A DNA stretch of 64,000 bases from Sinorhizobium sp. B11 (GTDB lineage: Bacteria > Pseudomonadota > Alphaproteobacteria > Rhizobiales > Rhizobiaceae): assembly GCA_039725955.1 (NCBI GenBank), contig CP091034.1, positions 1,860,001 through 1,924,000 on the forward strand. The letters run 5' to 3'. Shown here in pieces: positions 55,461 to 64,000 of the stretch. Positions within the stretch are counted from its first letter, which is position 1, and the number at the start of each line of letters is the position of its first letter. The position numbers and the translations under genes are program-made. The notes under the pieces were generated by a model. That model had not been told where the DNA came from. It searched no databases and saw only the letters and a program-made list of their open reading frames with translations.

Positions 55461-55535
55461 GTCGCGCTATTAAACGTGCGAACCAAGTGCGCCCTTCCGA
55501 CGTTTGCCTTGCAGTGAAACCGGAAGGAGACGGAA

Positions 55536-56033
55536 ATGCCTGGCAACAACGACAAGTCCTCGCTTTCCCGCGAGGAAGACTACCGCGACTTCGAAGAGCG
55601 CAATCTGGACGACGGCTGGCCCTACGCGGACGGCAGCGGCGCCAAGGCTGCCGGCAGTGAAAACCGTGCCTACGGCGAAACCTCGGCCAATTTCGACCGC
55701 GACCGCAATAGCGGCTTCCGCATCGACGGCACGGACGAGGACGGCAACGAGAATCGCCTGAAGGATTCGCTCGAGCCTGACACGATCGACCGCGACGAAA
55801 GCGACGATCTCGAAGCCCGCGTGACCGAGAACCTGGAGAATATCCCCGAGGTCGATATCGACAGTGTGGAAGTTCACGCCGACGGCCATACCGTGACGCT
55901 GGAGGGTTCTGTCGAAACGATCGGGATTGCCCGCAAGGTCGAACTTGGCGCCCTGTCGGTAGACGGTGTCCATCATGTCCGCAACCACCTGCACACAACC
56001 GGTGTCGATGCCCATATCCCGAACGAGGATTGA
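55536..56033 (+). CDS. BON-domain protein
   Basis: A 165-residue protein with a polar, acidic N-terminal half and one BON domain at about 88-155 (RVTENLENIPEVDIDSVEVHADGHTVTLEGSVETIGIARKVELGALSVDGVHHVRNHL). BON domains bind membranes or phospholipids. No signal peptide is clear. ATG follows GGAG. It starts 75 bases after the broken deformylase-like gene; without that gene's own stop the misread frame would run into it. Confidence 0.87.
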   Translation: MPGNNDKSSLSREEDYRDFEERNLDDGWPYADGSGAKAAGSENRAYGETSANFDRDRNSGFRIDGTDEDGNENRLKDSLEPDTIDRDESDDLEARVTENLENIPEVDIDSVEVHADGHTVTLEGSVETIGIARKVELGALSVDGVHHVRNHLHTTGVDAHIPNED

Positions 56034-56061
56034 GGCGAAAAACACAAAGTCGCCACATTTG

Positions 56062-56095
56062 AAAACCGGGAAGCGGCCTGCTTTCCGGTTTTGCT
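56062..56095 (+). terminator. terminator after BON gene
   Basis: AAAACCGGGAAGC (56062-56074) pairs with GCTTTCCGGTTTT (56080-56092) with one G-U pair and a five-base loop. Confidence 0.75.
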
Positions 56096-56361
56096 GTCTC
56101 TAAAATTAAAAATAGTTAATCAATCAAAGATTGCAGGATTGTAATCTTTCGGAAAGCGCTGACATCTCAGGCAATTAACTGTGCCGGCTAAGGTAACGTG
56201 CCCGTCAAAAACGTTGACAAATATGTGATTTTATTTGGACAAAACGCCGCAACGCAGCGGTCATCTTTCTCACAAAATCGCCCAAATTGGAGCGCGAACT
56301 TATCGTGCCGAGGGTTAGATTTACGTTGTTGAATTCAACAACAGATTGAGGAGATAGACCC
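56096..56361. other. AT-rich intergenic region
   Basis: No gene is visible. It contains an inverted repeat AAAGATT (56126-56132) / AATCTTT (56143-56149) and a TTGACA element near 56213. It presumably carries the promoter of the next gene, but I cannot place a convincing -10. Confidence 0.5.
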
Positions 56362-56733
56362 ATGCGCATGAAGTTCGCCGCCGCCGCCACCCTGTTTGCC
56401 GTCAGCATGGCAAGTGCCGCTTTTGCACAGCCGAAATATATGGACGACTATTCCAATAATGGTGATGGCCTCTACCAGACGCCGGTCGCGCCGGCGAAGC
56501 CTATTCACTACCCGACCCATGTAGCCCCCCCGGCCTATTCCAGCGACTATACGAATGATAGTGACGGCTTCGCACCGGCCGCGATGGCCAAGCCCGCGAA
56601 GGTCGACAACACTGCCACCGCCAGCATCAAGCCTCTTCCGGATTGCCACAGCATGGTCGGCCCGAAGGGTTCGCATCAGAAAGGTGCCGATAGCGGCGCA
56701 AGTCGCACTGAGGCCTGCCGCGCAATGCACTGA
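56362..56733 (+). CDS. small exported hypothetical protein
   Basis: A 123-residue protein with a clear signal peptide (FAAAATLFAVSMASAAFAQ) and a polar, Pro/Tyr/Asp-rich mature part with two near-repeats (DDYSNNGDGLYQ and SDYTNDSDGFAP). Two C-terminal cysteines (PDCHS, EACRA). No family recognised; probably periplasmic. ATG follows GAGGAG. Terminator follows. Confidence 0.8.
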   Translation: MRMKFAAAATLFAVSMASAAFAQPKYMDDYSNNGDGLYQTPVAPAKPIHYPTHVAPPAYSSDYTNDSDGFAPAAMAKPAKVDNTATASIKPLPDCHSMVGPKGSHQKGADSGASRTEACRAMH

Positions 56734-56744
56734 CATGATCCGAG

Positions 56745-56770
56745 AAAGGGCCGGTTTCCGGCCCTTTTCC
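56745..56770 (+). terminator. Rho-independent terminator
   Basis: AAAGGGCCGG (56745-56754) pairs with CCGGCCCTTT (56758-56767) over a TTT loop, then T residues. Confidence 0.88.
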
Positions 56771-56906
56771 TTTGCAATTTCAATGCTCCACACGGCGTAA
56801 TCCACACCTCGGGCAAGCTTTTAAAAAAAACTGTCATATCGCGCTTGTGTCCGTCAGAGGCTTTTGCTACATGCTGCCTCGCCGACGCAAATCGGCCTAC
56901 CACGAT

Positions 56907-56991
56907 GCGGTCGTGGCGGAATTGGTAGACGCGCAGCGTTGAGGTCGCTGTGGGGCAACCCGTGGAAGTTCGAGTCTTCTCGACCGCACCA
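56907..56991 (+). tRNA. tRNA-Leu (anticodon GAG)
   Basis: An 85-base cloverleaf: acceptor GCGGTCG pairs with CGACCGC, followed by A and a genomically encoded CCA. The anticodon stem CAGCG/CGCTG holds loop TTGAGGT, anticodon GAG, reading CUC and CUU leucine codons. It has a long variable arm (GTGGGGCAACCCGT region), as type II tRNAs do, and the TTCGAGT T-loop. Confidence 0.96.
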
Positions 56992-56994
56992 AAG

Positions 56995-57020
56995 AAACCC
57001 GCTTCGGCGGGTTTTTTTCT
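56995..57020 (+). terminator. tRNA terminator
   Basis: AACCCGC-TTCG-GCGGGTT followed by seven or more T residues, immediately after the tRNA. Confidence 0.92.
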
Positions 57021-57430
57021 TTTTGGCCAAAGGTTTAGTTCTCCGGTCCTGATGTCCTCGCCGCAAGAAGCAGCGCGCGGCAGCCCTTTCCCGCCGATAT
57101 CGCCTCTGGTGGATATCACAGCGAAGCCAGCCGGCACTTGCTGCAATTCTGGTGCGCAATCTGCCGCTTGACTTCCATCTGGAATTGAGAACATAGATGG
57201 AACGCTTAGGGGTTCAGGGGTGTTCCTTTCATGAAAATTATTTCGATCGGCAATTTTTGACGTTTCGCTAGAAGAACTAGCTTCCGCTGATGCCGGTTCC
57301 TGCGTGAGGTAGCTCGCGCTCGCTGGCAATCCAGCCTTTCTCATACATTCGAACGCAAGCCGGACATTTCGGCTTGGCGCTTATTCGCTATGCCCGCGCA
57401 TTTGCATCGCGCCTAACCATGGGGGACGGC
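57021..57430. other. gap between tRNA-Leu and ygiB-like gene
   Basis: About 410 bases with no convincing gene; the open frames across it are broken or unlike the neighbours. It contains an EcfG-like GGAAC-N17-TGTT (57199-57224). No copy of the tRNA 3' end, integrase or attachment site is visible. Confidence 0.5.
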
Positions 57431-58003
57431 ATGACATCGGAAGATCGCTACGAATACGTCAAGGGCGGCGTAGCACTCGCGATTCTCGGAACCCTCGTTA
57501 TGGGCCTTTACATCGACTCGCTGTATCGCGGCGATACCGAGACGGCGGCCTACAAGACGGTCGATGACTGCCTTAAGGACAACAAGTTCGGTCCTGACGA
57601 CTGCAAAAGCAGCTTCGCGATCGCTCGCGATGAACATCTGAAAAGCTCCCCCTCCTACGATAAACGCGAGGATTGCGAGGAGGAATTCGGCGACAGCCGT
57701 TGTGAGCAGACCTCTTCGGTCCATGCGTCCGGAGGAGGACATTTCAGCCCATATCTTGGCGGGTATCTCGTTGGTCAGCCCGATAAGAAGGTCAATGGCG
57801 TCTACTATCCGGCTGTGCCCGCATCGGCGTTGTACGAGAGCCGCCATGTTCCGGGTTTCGTGGACGCACGGGGCATTCTGGTCACCAACAAGGTCGGCGG
57901 CTTCAAGATGGCCTATCAATCCGCCGCTCACTATAAGCCCGCAGCCCCCACGACGACGCTCGCCCGCTCCGGTTTTGGCGCGCGCCACTTTGCTGCGTCC
58001 TGA
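57431..58003 (+). CDS. DUF1190 (YgiB-like) membrane-anchored protein
   Basis: A 190-residue protein. One helix near the start (about 11-30, VALAILGTLVMGLYIDSLY) and a periplasmic cysteine-containing domain (DDCLKDNKFGPDDCKSSF, DCEEEFGDSRCEQ) matching DUF1190/YgiB. Ends in a His/Ala-rich tail. ATG at 57431 follows GGGGGA. It lies 9 bases before the YgiC-like gene, the same pair as in enterobacteria. Confidence 0.9.
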   Translation: MTSEDRYEYVKGGVALAILGTLVMGLYIDSLYRGDTETAAYKTVDDCLKDNKFGPDDCKSSFAIARDEHLKSSPSYDKREDCEEEFGDSRCEQTSSVHASGGGHFSPYLGGYLVGQPDKKVNGVYYPAVPASALYESRHVPGFVDARGILVTNKVGGFKMAYQSAAHYKPAAPTTTLARSGFGARHFAAS

Positions 58004-58012
58004 GGGCTCAAG

Positions 58013-59176
58013 ATGAAGCGCATCGCGACCGGCGAGAGACCTGACTGGGTGCGGAAACTCGAAGACCTCGATTTCACCATCCACCACATGTATGGCGAAC
58101 TCTATTGGGATGAGCGCAATGCCTACCAATTCACGCTCGCTGAGATCGAGGATGGTCTCGAGGATCCGACCAACGAGATTCTGCAGCTCTGCTACAAAGC
58201 AGTCGATCGCATTTGCGCCGATCCCGCATTGATGACGCGCATGGCGATCCCGGCCGAGTTCCACGCCGCCGTCAGCAGATCCTGGAAATGGTCCGATCGT
58301 GATATCTACGGCCGCTTCGACCTGCGTTACGATGGCAAGCGTCCGGCAAAACTCTTCGAATTCAATGCCGATACGCCGACGTCACTCTTCGAAAGCGCTG
58401 TCATCCAGTGGGAATGGCTCCAAGACATGAAGCGTCTTGGCCGGTTGAGCGCCGATGCCGACCAGTTCAATTCGATCCACGAGAAGCTCATCGGCGCTTT
58501 CCAGTATTTCAAGAATGCCAGCGACAGCGGCGTCTTCCATTTCGGCTGCATCACCGACAATGAGGAAGACTATCTGACGACCAAATATCTCGCCGACGTT
58601 GCCTTCCAGGCGGGCTTCGAAGTTGTGGTGCTCGATATGGAAGAGATCGGCATCGATCCCGAGAACTGGTTCACCGATCTCGAAGACCGCCGGATGGAGA
58701 ATCTCTTCAAGCTCTACCCGCTGGAATTCATGGTGCACGAGGAGTTTGGCGCACATCTCATCTCCACGCCCACAAAGATTCACGAGCCGCTGTGGAAGAT
58801 GACGCTGTCGAACAAGGGCCTCCTCGCCGTCCTCTGGGAAATGGCGCCCAACCATCCGAACCTGCTGCCCGCCTATTTCGCCGACGATCCGCAGGCGCTG
58901 CGTCTGGAAAACGCCGTCAGAAAACCGCTCCTGTCGCGCGAAGGCGCAAATGTCACGCTGACGTCGGGGGAAACGATAATCGCGGTGGATGGCGAATATG
59001 GCGCAGAGGGCTACATTGTGCAGGAAACCTGCCTGCTCCCGCAGTTCGGCGAGGATTATGCCGTGATCGGCTCCTGGGTCGTCGCCGGCGAAGCCTGCGG
59101 CATCTGCATCCGCGAGGACAAATCGCCTATTACCCAGAACCTCTCCCGTTTTGTCCCGCATTTCATTATGGATTGA
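58013..59176 (+). CDS. glutathionylspermidine synthase-family (YgiC-like) ATP-grasp ligase
   Basis: A 387-residue ATP-grasp enzyme. FDLRYDGKRPAKLFEFNADTPTSLFESAVIQW matches the substrate/ATP-binding region of the GSP_synth family, with QETCLLPQFGEDYAVIGSWVVAGEACGICIRED near the C-terminus. It lacks the amidase half found in the bifunctional Gsp enzymes. The actual substrate of YgiC-type ligases is unknown; a peptide-like ligation is inferred. Coupled to the DUF1190 gene. Confidence 0.92.
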   Translation: MKRIATGERPDWVRKLEDLDFTIHHMYGELYWDERNAYQFTLAEIEDGLEDPTNEILQLCYKAVDRICADPALMTRMAIPAEFHAAVSRSWKWSDRDIYGRFDLRYDGKRPAKLFEFNADTPTSLFESAVIQWEWLQDMKRLGRLSADADQFNSIHEKLIGAFQYFKNASDSGVFHFGCITDNEEDYLTTKYLADVAFQAGFEVVVLDMEEIGIDPENWFTDLEDRRMENLFKLYPLEFMVHEEFGAHLISTPTKIHEPLWKMTLSNKGLLAVLWEMAPNHPNLLPAYFADDPQALRLENAVRKPLLSREGANVTLTSGETIIAVDGEYGAEGYIVQETCLLPQFGEDYAVIGSWVVAGEACGICIREDKSPITQNLSRFVPHFIMD

Positions 59177-59302
59177 TTGCACGGGGCTGCATCTCCAGGA
59201 TGGCTGATCGCCACAAAGAGCGATTGAATCGCTCTTCGCCCAAGTCCATATAGAAGCCCGCGCCCGCCCCCTCCATTTTTGCGGATTGCGCCAAGGACTG
59301 CC

Positions 59303-60028
59303 ATGCTACGCACCGATCTCGATTTTTCCATGCTCCCGAAACTCGGCTCACGCCCCGTACGCTGGCGCATCTCAGACGGGCTCGTTCCCTATGAGGAAGC
59401 GGTGGAGACGATGGAGCGGGAGGTTGCATTGATTTCCGAAGGCGGGGACGAGCTTGTCTGGCTGCTGGAACATCCGCCGCTTTATACAGCCGGCACCAGC
59501 GCCGACGCGAAGGATCTCGTCCAGCCGGATCGTTTTCCGGTCTTCGCCACCGGACGTGGCGGCGAATACACCTATCATGGCCCCGGCCAGCGCGTTGCCT
59601 ATGTCATGCTCGATCTCAAGCGCCGCAGGCAGGATGTGCGCGCCTTCGTGGCAGCGCTCGAAGAGGTCATCATCCGCACGCTCGATTCGATGAATATCCG
59701 CGGCGAACGCCGCGAGGATCGTGTGGGCGTCTGGGTCCGACGGCCGGAGAGACCGTTGCTGCCTGACGGCACCATGGCGGAAGACAAGATCGCGGCACTC
59801 GGCATCCGTCTTCGCAAATGGGTGACCTTCCACGGACTGTCGTTGAACGTCGATCCCGATCTCGATCATTTCGGCGGCATCGTGCCCTGCGGCATCTCGG
59901 CCTATGGCGTCACCAGCCTCGTCGATCTCGGCCTGCTCGTGACGATGGTCGATGCCGACATCCGCCTGCGCGCCGCCTTCGAAGAGATATTCGGCGAAAC
60001 CGTCAACGATACAGCACTCTGTCCCTGA
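59303..60028 (+). CDS. lipB: octanoyltransferase
   Basis: A 241-residue enzyme transferring octanoate from ACP to lipoyl domains, the first committed step of lipoate attachment. RGGEYTYHGPGQRVAYVM is the family signature, the catalytic Lys is in KIAALGIRLRKWVTFHG and the Cys in GGIVPCGI. ATG 59303 gives normal length. LipA is not in the window. Confidence 0.96.
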   Translation: MLRTDLDFSMLPKLGSRPVRWRISDGLVPYEEAVETMEREVALISEGGDELVWLLEHPPLYTAGTSADAKDLVQPDRFPVFATGRGGEYTYHGPGQRVAYVMLDLKRRRQDVRAFVAALEEVIIRTLDSMNIRGERREDRVGVWVRRPERPLLPDGTMAEDKIAALGIRLRKWVTFHGLSLNVDPDLDHFGGIVPCGISAYGVTSLVDLGLLVTMVDADIRLRAAFEEIFGETVNDTALCP

Positions 60029-60091
60029 TTGCCGTCCTTGATTGCCCGGGCTTCCTGTGGTTGATGACATCATCCGCAAGAAGCAGCCGTC

Positions 60092-61018
60092 ATGTCCGAA
60101 TCTCCCTCCACCCAGAATCCCCTCCGGGGCATGGCCATCATGGCCGGCGCCATGGCCATCCTGCCGACGATGGATGCGATTGCAAAATATATGGCGACCT
60201 TTGAGGGCATGTCGCCCGGGCAGGTAACCTTCTACCGCTTCTTCTTCCAGCTCGTCTGTACCCTGCCGATCCTTTTTGCCATGTTCGGTAAGCGGGCTCT
60301 GTCGGCCAAGCGCCCATGGATGAACCTGCTTCGCGGCGCGCTGCATGGTGCGGCAAGCCTGCTCTTCTTCGTCGCCGTCAAATACATGCCGCTCGCTGAT
60401 GTCTTCGCCATCTATTTCGTCGAGCCCTTCATGCTGACGGCGCTTTCGGCGCTCTTCCTCGGCGACAAGGTCGGCTGGCGGCGCTGGACGGCAATCGTCG
60501 TCGGGTTCGGCGGCGCCATGATCGTCATCCAGCCGAGCTACGAGATTTTCGGCCTGAAGGCGCTGCTGCCGGTCTTCTGCGCCTTCCTCTTCTCGCTCTA
60601 TCTCTTCCTCAACCGCGCCATCGGCGAGGCAGATTCGCCGCTGACGATGCAGACCATGTCCGGTATTGGCGGTACGATCTTCATGGCGGGCGCAATGTTT
60701 GTCGGAAACAGCTTCGGCAATGCCGACTTCACGCCCTCCCTGCCGGCCTCTTGGCTCGGCCTCGTCCTGCTGCTGATCCTGGGCACGATTTCGGGCTATG
60801 CGCACATGCTGGTTGTTAAGGCTTTCCGGCTCGCGCCACTGTCGCTGCTGGCACCCTTCCAATATTTCGAAATCATTTCGGCGACCGTGCTCGGTTACGC
60901 CCTCTTCGGTGATTTTCCTAATTTTTCCAAATGGATAGGCATCGCAATTATCGTTGCATCGGGGCTCTTCATCATCTGGCGCGAGCGCGTGCAGGCGCGA
61001 TCATTAAAATCCGCGTGA
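60092..61018 (+). CDS. EamA/DMT-superfamily transporter
   Basis: A 308-residue protein with about ten helices in two EamA repeats (about 10-150 and 165-300). GQVTFYRFFFQLVC and LPLADVFAIYFVEPFMLTALSALFLGDKVGWRRW are typical of the drug/metabolite transporter family. The substrate is unknown, probably a small metabolite exported. 63 bases after lipB. Confidence 0.9.
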   Translation: MSESPSTQNPLRGMAIMAGAMAILPTMDAIAKYMATFEGMSPGQVTFYRFFFQLVCTLPILFAMFGKRALSAKRPWMNLLRGALHGAASLLFFVAVKYMPLADVFAIYFVEPFMLTALSALFLGDKVGWRRWTAIVVGFGGAMIVIQPSYEIFGLKALLPVFCAFLFSLYLFLNRAIGEADSPLTMQTMSGIGGTIFMAGAMFVGNSFGNADFTPSLPASWLGLVLLLILGTISGYAHMLVVKAFRLAPLSLLAPFQYFEIISATVLGYALFGDFPNFSKWIGIAIIVASGLFIIWRERVQARSLKSA

Positions 61019-61115
61019 AATCCCCAAACTGCAGTTAACCCTTCTTCTTGAGGGATCTTCAATTCGGCACCGATAAAACCATTTCCGGCTTCATGATGAA
61101 GTCTGGAGATAAAAC

Positions 61116-61820
61116 ATGAGTGAGTTCCGTCTCGCTTTTCCGGCGTGTGTCATCGCCGGGAAGCATCGGCTGACGGCCGAAGACATTGTGCTTTTGCGCA
61201 AACACACCTTCCCGGAGGGAATCCGGACTTCCGATCATGTCGTAGTGTTGTTGGCGCTCAATAATTCCTGCCCCGAAAAATGCCCCGAGTGGAACACGTT
61301 TTTCATCGAACAGCTGGCAGGCTTCATCGTCGATTACACCTATCCGCAGGGCTCGCTGGACGAGATCAATGTCGCATGGATCATGCGCATGTTCACGACC
61401 GACGGCGTCGTCAATTCCGCCCTCGAGCTGGAGCTCATCCTGCATGTCATGGAGCTCAGCGCCCACGTACCCGATGAGCTGCGCGCCCTGGCGCTCGATC
61501 AGCTCCGCCTGGCGCTCTCAGAGGATCTCGGCGGCTACAAGCTGACCCGCGCGACCGACCGCAAGAGCATCACGCGGCAGGATGTGGATTACCTGATGCG
61601 TGTTTTGAGAAACGTCAGCGACGGCGGCGTCATCGGCGTGTCGCCGGTCGAATATGGCGTGCTGCAGCGCATTGATGCGGTAACCCAGCCTGGCGCCAAT
61701 CATCAGCGCTGGGGCGAGATCATGGCCGCGGTCGAACTCAGGGACTATGCCCAGCCGAGGCGGAGCCGCTGGCTTCGTATTATCGATGAAGAGCCGGTTG
61801 CCGCTGCCGCAGTTGCCTGA
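61116..61820 (+). CDS. hypothetical protein conserved in rhizobia
   Basis: A 234-residue soluble protein of mixed helices with no family I recognise. N-terminal FPACVIAGKHRLTAEDIVLLRKHTFPEGI; two Cys near 52-56 (SCPEKC). ATG follows GGAG. The minus-strand frame overlapping its start is a shadow. It lies between the EamA transporter and pccA. Confidence 0.75.
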   Translation: MSEFRLAFPACVIAGKHRLTAEDIVLLRKHTFPEGIRTSDHVVVLLALNNSCPEKCPEWNTFFIEQLAGFIVDYTYPQGSLDEINVAWIMRMFTTDGVVNSALELELILHVMELSAHVPDELRALALDQLRLALSEDLGGYKLTRATDRKSITRQDVDYLMRVLRNVSDGGVIGVSPVEYGVLQRIDAVTQPGANHQRWGEIMAAVELRDYAQPRRSRWLRIIDEEPVAAAAVA

Positions 61821-61904
61821 TCTGCCGGTGATTTCTCAGCCCGATTGTGCGTTCCGGCTTTTTATGCGTAAAACTCCGGAGCGCATTTCCTGGGTGGAGA
61901 CTCG

Positions 61905-63914
61905 ATGTTCAAGAAGATCCTGATCGCGAATCGCGGCGAGATTGCCTGCCGCGTGATCAAAACCGCTCGCCGCATGGGCATTGCCACCGTTGCGGTCTAT
62001 TCGGATGCGGATCGGGATGCCCTGCATGTCGAAATGGCCGATGAGGCTGTTCATATCGGCCCTGCCCCGGCAGCCGAAAGCTATCTCGTCGCCGACAAGA
62101 TCATCGCCGCCTGCAAGGAAACCGGTGCCGAAGCCGTGCATCCCGGCTACGGCTTCCTGTCCGAGCGCGCCTCATTCTGCGAGGCCTTGGAAAAGCAGGG
62201 CATCGTCTTCATCGGTCCGAAGCCCAAGGCCATCATGGCGATGGGCGACAAGATCGAATCGAAGAAATTCGCCAATGCCGCCAAGGTTTCCACCGTTCCC
62301 GGCTATCTCGGCGTGATCGAGGATCCGGCACACGCTGAAAAGATCGCCGCCGAGATCGGCTATCCCGTGATGATAAAGGCGTCGGCCGGCGGCGGTGGCA
62401 AGGGCATGCGCATTGCATGGACGCAAGCGGAAGTACGCGATGGTTTCGACCGCGCCCGCTCGGAAGCCAAGAGTTCGTTCGGCGACGACCGCGTCTTCAT
62501 CGAGAAATATGTCGTCGATCCGCGCCATATCGAAATCCAGGTTCTGGCCGATGCGCATGGCAACGTCGTCTATCTCGGCGAGCGCGAATGCTCCATCCAG
62601 CGCCGGAACCAGAAGGTCGCCGAAGAAGCGCCCTCGCCTTTCCTCGACGAGAAGACCCGCGCTGCCATGGGCGAGCAGTCCGTGGCGCTGGCCAAGGCCG
62701 TCGATTACCAGAGTGCCGGCACGGTGGAATTCATTGTCGACCGCGACCGCAATTTCTATTTCCTAGAAATGAATACGCGACTGCAGGTCGAGCATCCTGT
62801 GACGGAGCTGGTGACCGGCATCGATCTCGTCGAGCAGATGATCCGCGTTGCTGCCGGGGAAAAGCTGCCCTTCGCGCAGAAGGATATCAAGCTCAACGGC
62901 TGGGCGGTGGAAAGCCGCCTCTATGCCGAAGATCCCTACCGCAACTTCCTGCCCTCGATCGGACGCCTAACGCGCTACCGCCCGCCGGCGGAAGGCCGCA
63001 CCGGCGACGTCATCATACGCAATGATACCGGCGTTTTCGAAGGCGCTGAAATCTCCATGTACTACGACCCGATGATCGCCAAGCTCTGCACCTGGGCGCC
63101 GAGCCGCCTGCAGGCGGTGGAAGCCATGGGACAGGCGCTGGATGCTTTTGTGGTCGATGGCATCGAGCATAATGTTCCCTTCCTCTCGGCCCTCATGAAA
63201 CATCCGCGCTGGCGCGAAGGCCGCCTCTCCACCGGCTTCATTGCGGAGGAATATCCCGAGGGATTTGCGCCGATGGCGCCGGATGAGGCGGAAGAGGCAG
63301 CCCTTGCCGCCATCGCGCTTTCCGTTTCCCTGATCGAGGCCGGGCGCCGCGAAGGTTTTGCCGATCGTCTGCGGCAGGCAAGCGGCCCGTTGCGCGAAGA
63401 ATGGGTCGTCAAGTTCGGCGGAAATTACGTGCCGGTGAAACTGGTCGATGGCCTCGTCACCATCCCCTTCGAGATGGAAATGGAGGTTGCCGGCCGCACC
63501 GAAACCGTTGTCACCGATTGGCGACCGGGCGACCCGGTCTGGCATGGCAGGATTGCCAGCCGCCCGGTGACCGCGCAGATCCGACCGATCCTCAATGGCC
63601 TGCGCATCGACTGGCAGGGCCTTTCGGTCAAGGCGCGGATCTTCACGCCCCGCCATGCCGAGCTCGACCGCCTGATGCCGGTCAAGCTGCCGCCGGATAC
63701 GTCCAAGCTCCTGCTCTGCCCCATGCCGGGCCTCGTCGTCTCTATTGCCGTCGCCGAGGGCCAGGAGGTCAAGGCTGGAGAGACGCTTGCCGTCGTCGAA
63801 GCCATGAAGATGGAAAATGTACTGCGCGCCGAGCGCGATCTCGTCGTCGGCAAGATCAAGGCCGCGCCCGGCGAGAGCCTCGCTGTCGATGCCGTCATCA
63901 TGGAATTCGCCTGA
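61905..63914 (+). CDS. pccA: propionyl-CoA carboxylase alpha subunit
   Basis: A 669-residue biotin-dependent enzyme. Biotin carboxylase domain (about 1-450) with ATP-binding loop SAGGGGKGMRIAW and HYPGYGFL-like HPGYGFLSERASF; then a BT-type linker domain and a C-terminal biotin carboxyl carrier domain (about 595-669) with AMKM around the biotinylated Lys. The linker and PMPGLVVSI fit the PccA branch over AccC or methylcrotonyl-CoA carboxylase. It carboxylates biotin for propionyl-CoA to methylmalonyl-CoA; the beta subunit is not in the window. Confidence 0.92.
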   Translation: MFKKILIANRGEIACRVIKTARRMGIATVAVYSDADRDALHVEMADEAVHIGPAPAAESYLVADKIIAACKETGAEAVHPGYGFLSERASFCEALEKQGIVFIGPKPKAIMAMGDKIESKKFANAAKVSTVPGYLGVIEDPAHAEKIAAEIGYPVMIKASAGGGGKGMRIAWTQAEVRDGFDRARSEAKSSFGDDRVFIEKYVVDPRHIEIQVLADAHGNVVYLGERECSIQRRNQKVAEEAPSPFLDEKTRAAMGEQSVALAKAVDYQSAGTVEFIVDRDRNFYFLEMNTRLQVEHPVTELVTGIDLVEQMIRVAAGEKLPFAQKDIKLNGWAVESRLYAEDPYRNFLPSIGRLTRYRPPAEGRTGDVIIRNDTGVFEGAEISMYYDPMIAKLCTWAPSRLQAVEAMGQALDAFVVDGIEHNVPFLSALMKHPRWREGRLSTGFIAEEYPEGFAPMAPDEAEEAALAAIALSVSLIEAGRREGFADRLRQASGPLREEWVVKFGGNYVPVKLVDGLVTIPFEMEMEVAGRTETVVTDWRPGDPVWHGRIASRPVTAQIRPILNGLRIDWQGLSVKARIFTPRHAELDRLMPVKLPPDTSKLLLCPMPGLVVSIAVAEGQEVKAGETLAVVEAMKMENVLRAERDLVVGKIKAAPGESLAVDAVIMEFA

Positions 63915-64000
63915 AGCATCGACCACGATTTCCGGATGGCCCTCTAAGCCTTTTTTGTGCTTGAGCCACCCTTGCGGAGCGTGCAAGAGTCCGCCACGCA

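Noticed and set aside
56676..57344. Minus-strand open frame across tRNA-Leu
   Set aside because: It reads through the tRNA and terminator, has no family signature and no ribosome site.
57021..57430. Integrative element remnant next to tRNA-Leu
   Set aside because: No integrase, no duplicated tRNA 3' end and no unusual composition were seen.

Overview
The window looks like a piece of a Rhizobium chromosome (R. leguminosarum/R. etli group or a close relative). The GC content is high, and core genes sit in alphaproteobacterial linkages (ppiD-trpD-trpC-moaC-moeA; tpiA-secG-pyrG). Gene families typical of rhizobia are present: PAS_5, PilZ, DUF1489, BTLCP peptidase, a Tat-exported hydrolase, and an HTH/citrate-synthase fusion. 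A short intergenic repeat of the rhizobial palindromic type occurs several times. This assignment is inferred from gene content, not from a database search. I see no prophage, insertion sequence, CRISPR array or obvious genomic island.

Layout, left half. 0-1.3 kb: the end of an FAD oxidoreductase and two convergent stress genes, each behind a match to the alphaproteobacterial general-stress sigma factor (EcfG/RpoE2) promoter. 1.35-6.8 kb: a periplasmic chaperone (PpiD), tryptophan genes trpD and trpC, and molybdenum-cofactor genes moaC and moeA, tightly packed. 6.8-9.2 kb: a MarR-controlled efflux pump and a protein methyltransferase. 9.4-14.6 kb: a Tat-exported hydrolase, a DEAD-box RNA helicase, and a FecR/CHASE2-adenylate cyclase pair. 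14.7-17.0 kb: two divergent citrate synthases, one carrying a DNA-binding domain. 17.1-23.6 kb: pyrG, secG, tpiA, an exported hydrolase and parE. 23.7-31.7 kb: mostly envelope and hypothetical genes, including a frameshifted GNAT acetyltransferase.

Layout, right half. 31.8-44.7 kb: thrS, a large Sel1-repeat protein, yidD, an IscU-like scaffold, folE, hisI, a patatin lipase, a CBS protein, a rhomboid protease, PAS and PilZ proteins and prolyl aminopeptidase. 45-55 kb: a transglutaminase-like peptidase, a D,D-carboxypeptidase with a SPOR domain, L-serine dehydratase, membrane proteins, a MerR regulator and the magnesium transporter MgtE. 55-64 kb: a twice-frameshifted peptide-deformylase-like gene, a BON protein, tRNA-Leu(GAG), a YgiB/YgiC-like pair, lipB, an EamA transporter and pccA (complete), with the window ending just after it.

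Most of the window is ordinary housekeeping sequence. The parts most worth a second look are the set of EcfG-type promoters, the divergent citrate-synthase pair with palindromes between the genes and a likely misplaced start, a 24-bp palindrome in front of marR and another in front of merR, the unusual folE leader, a strong terminator that ends no annotated gene (a candidate small RNA), and the two frameshifted genes.
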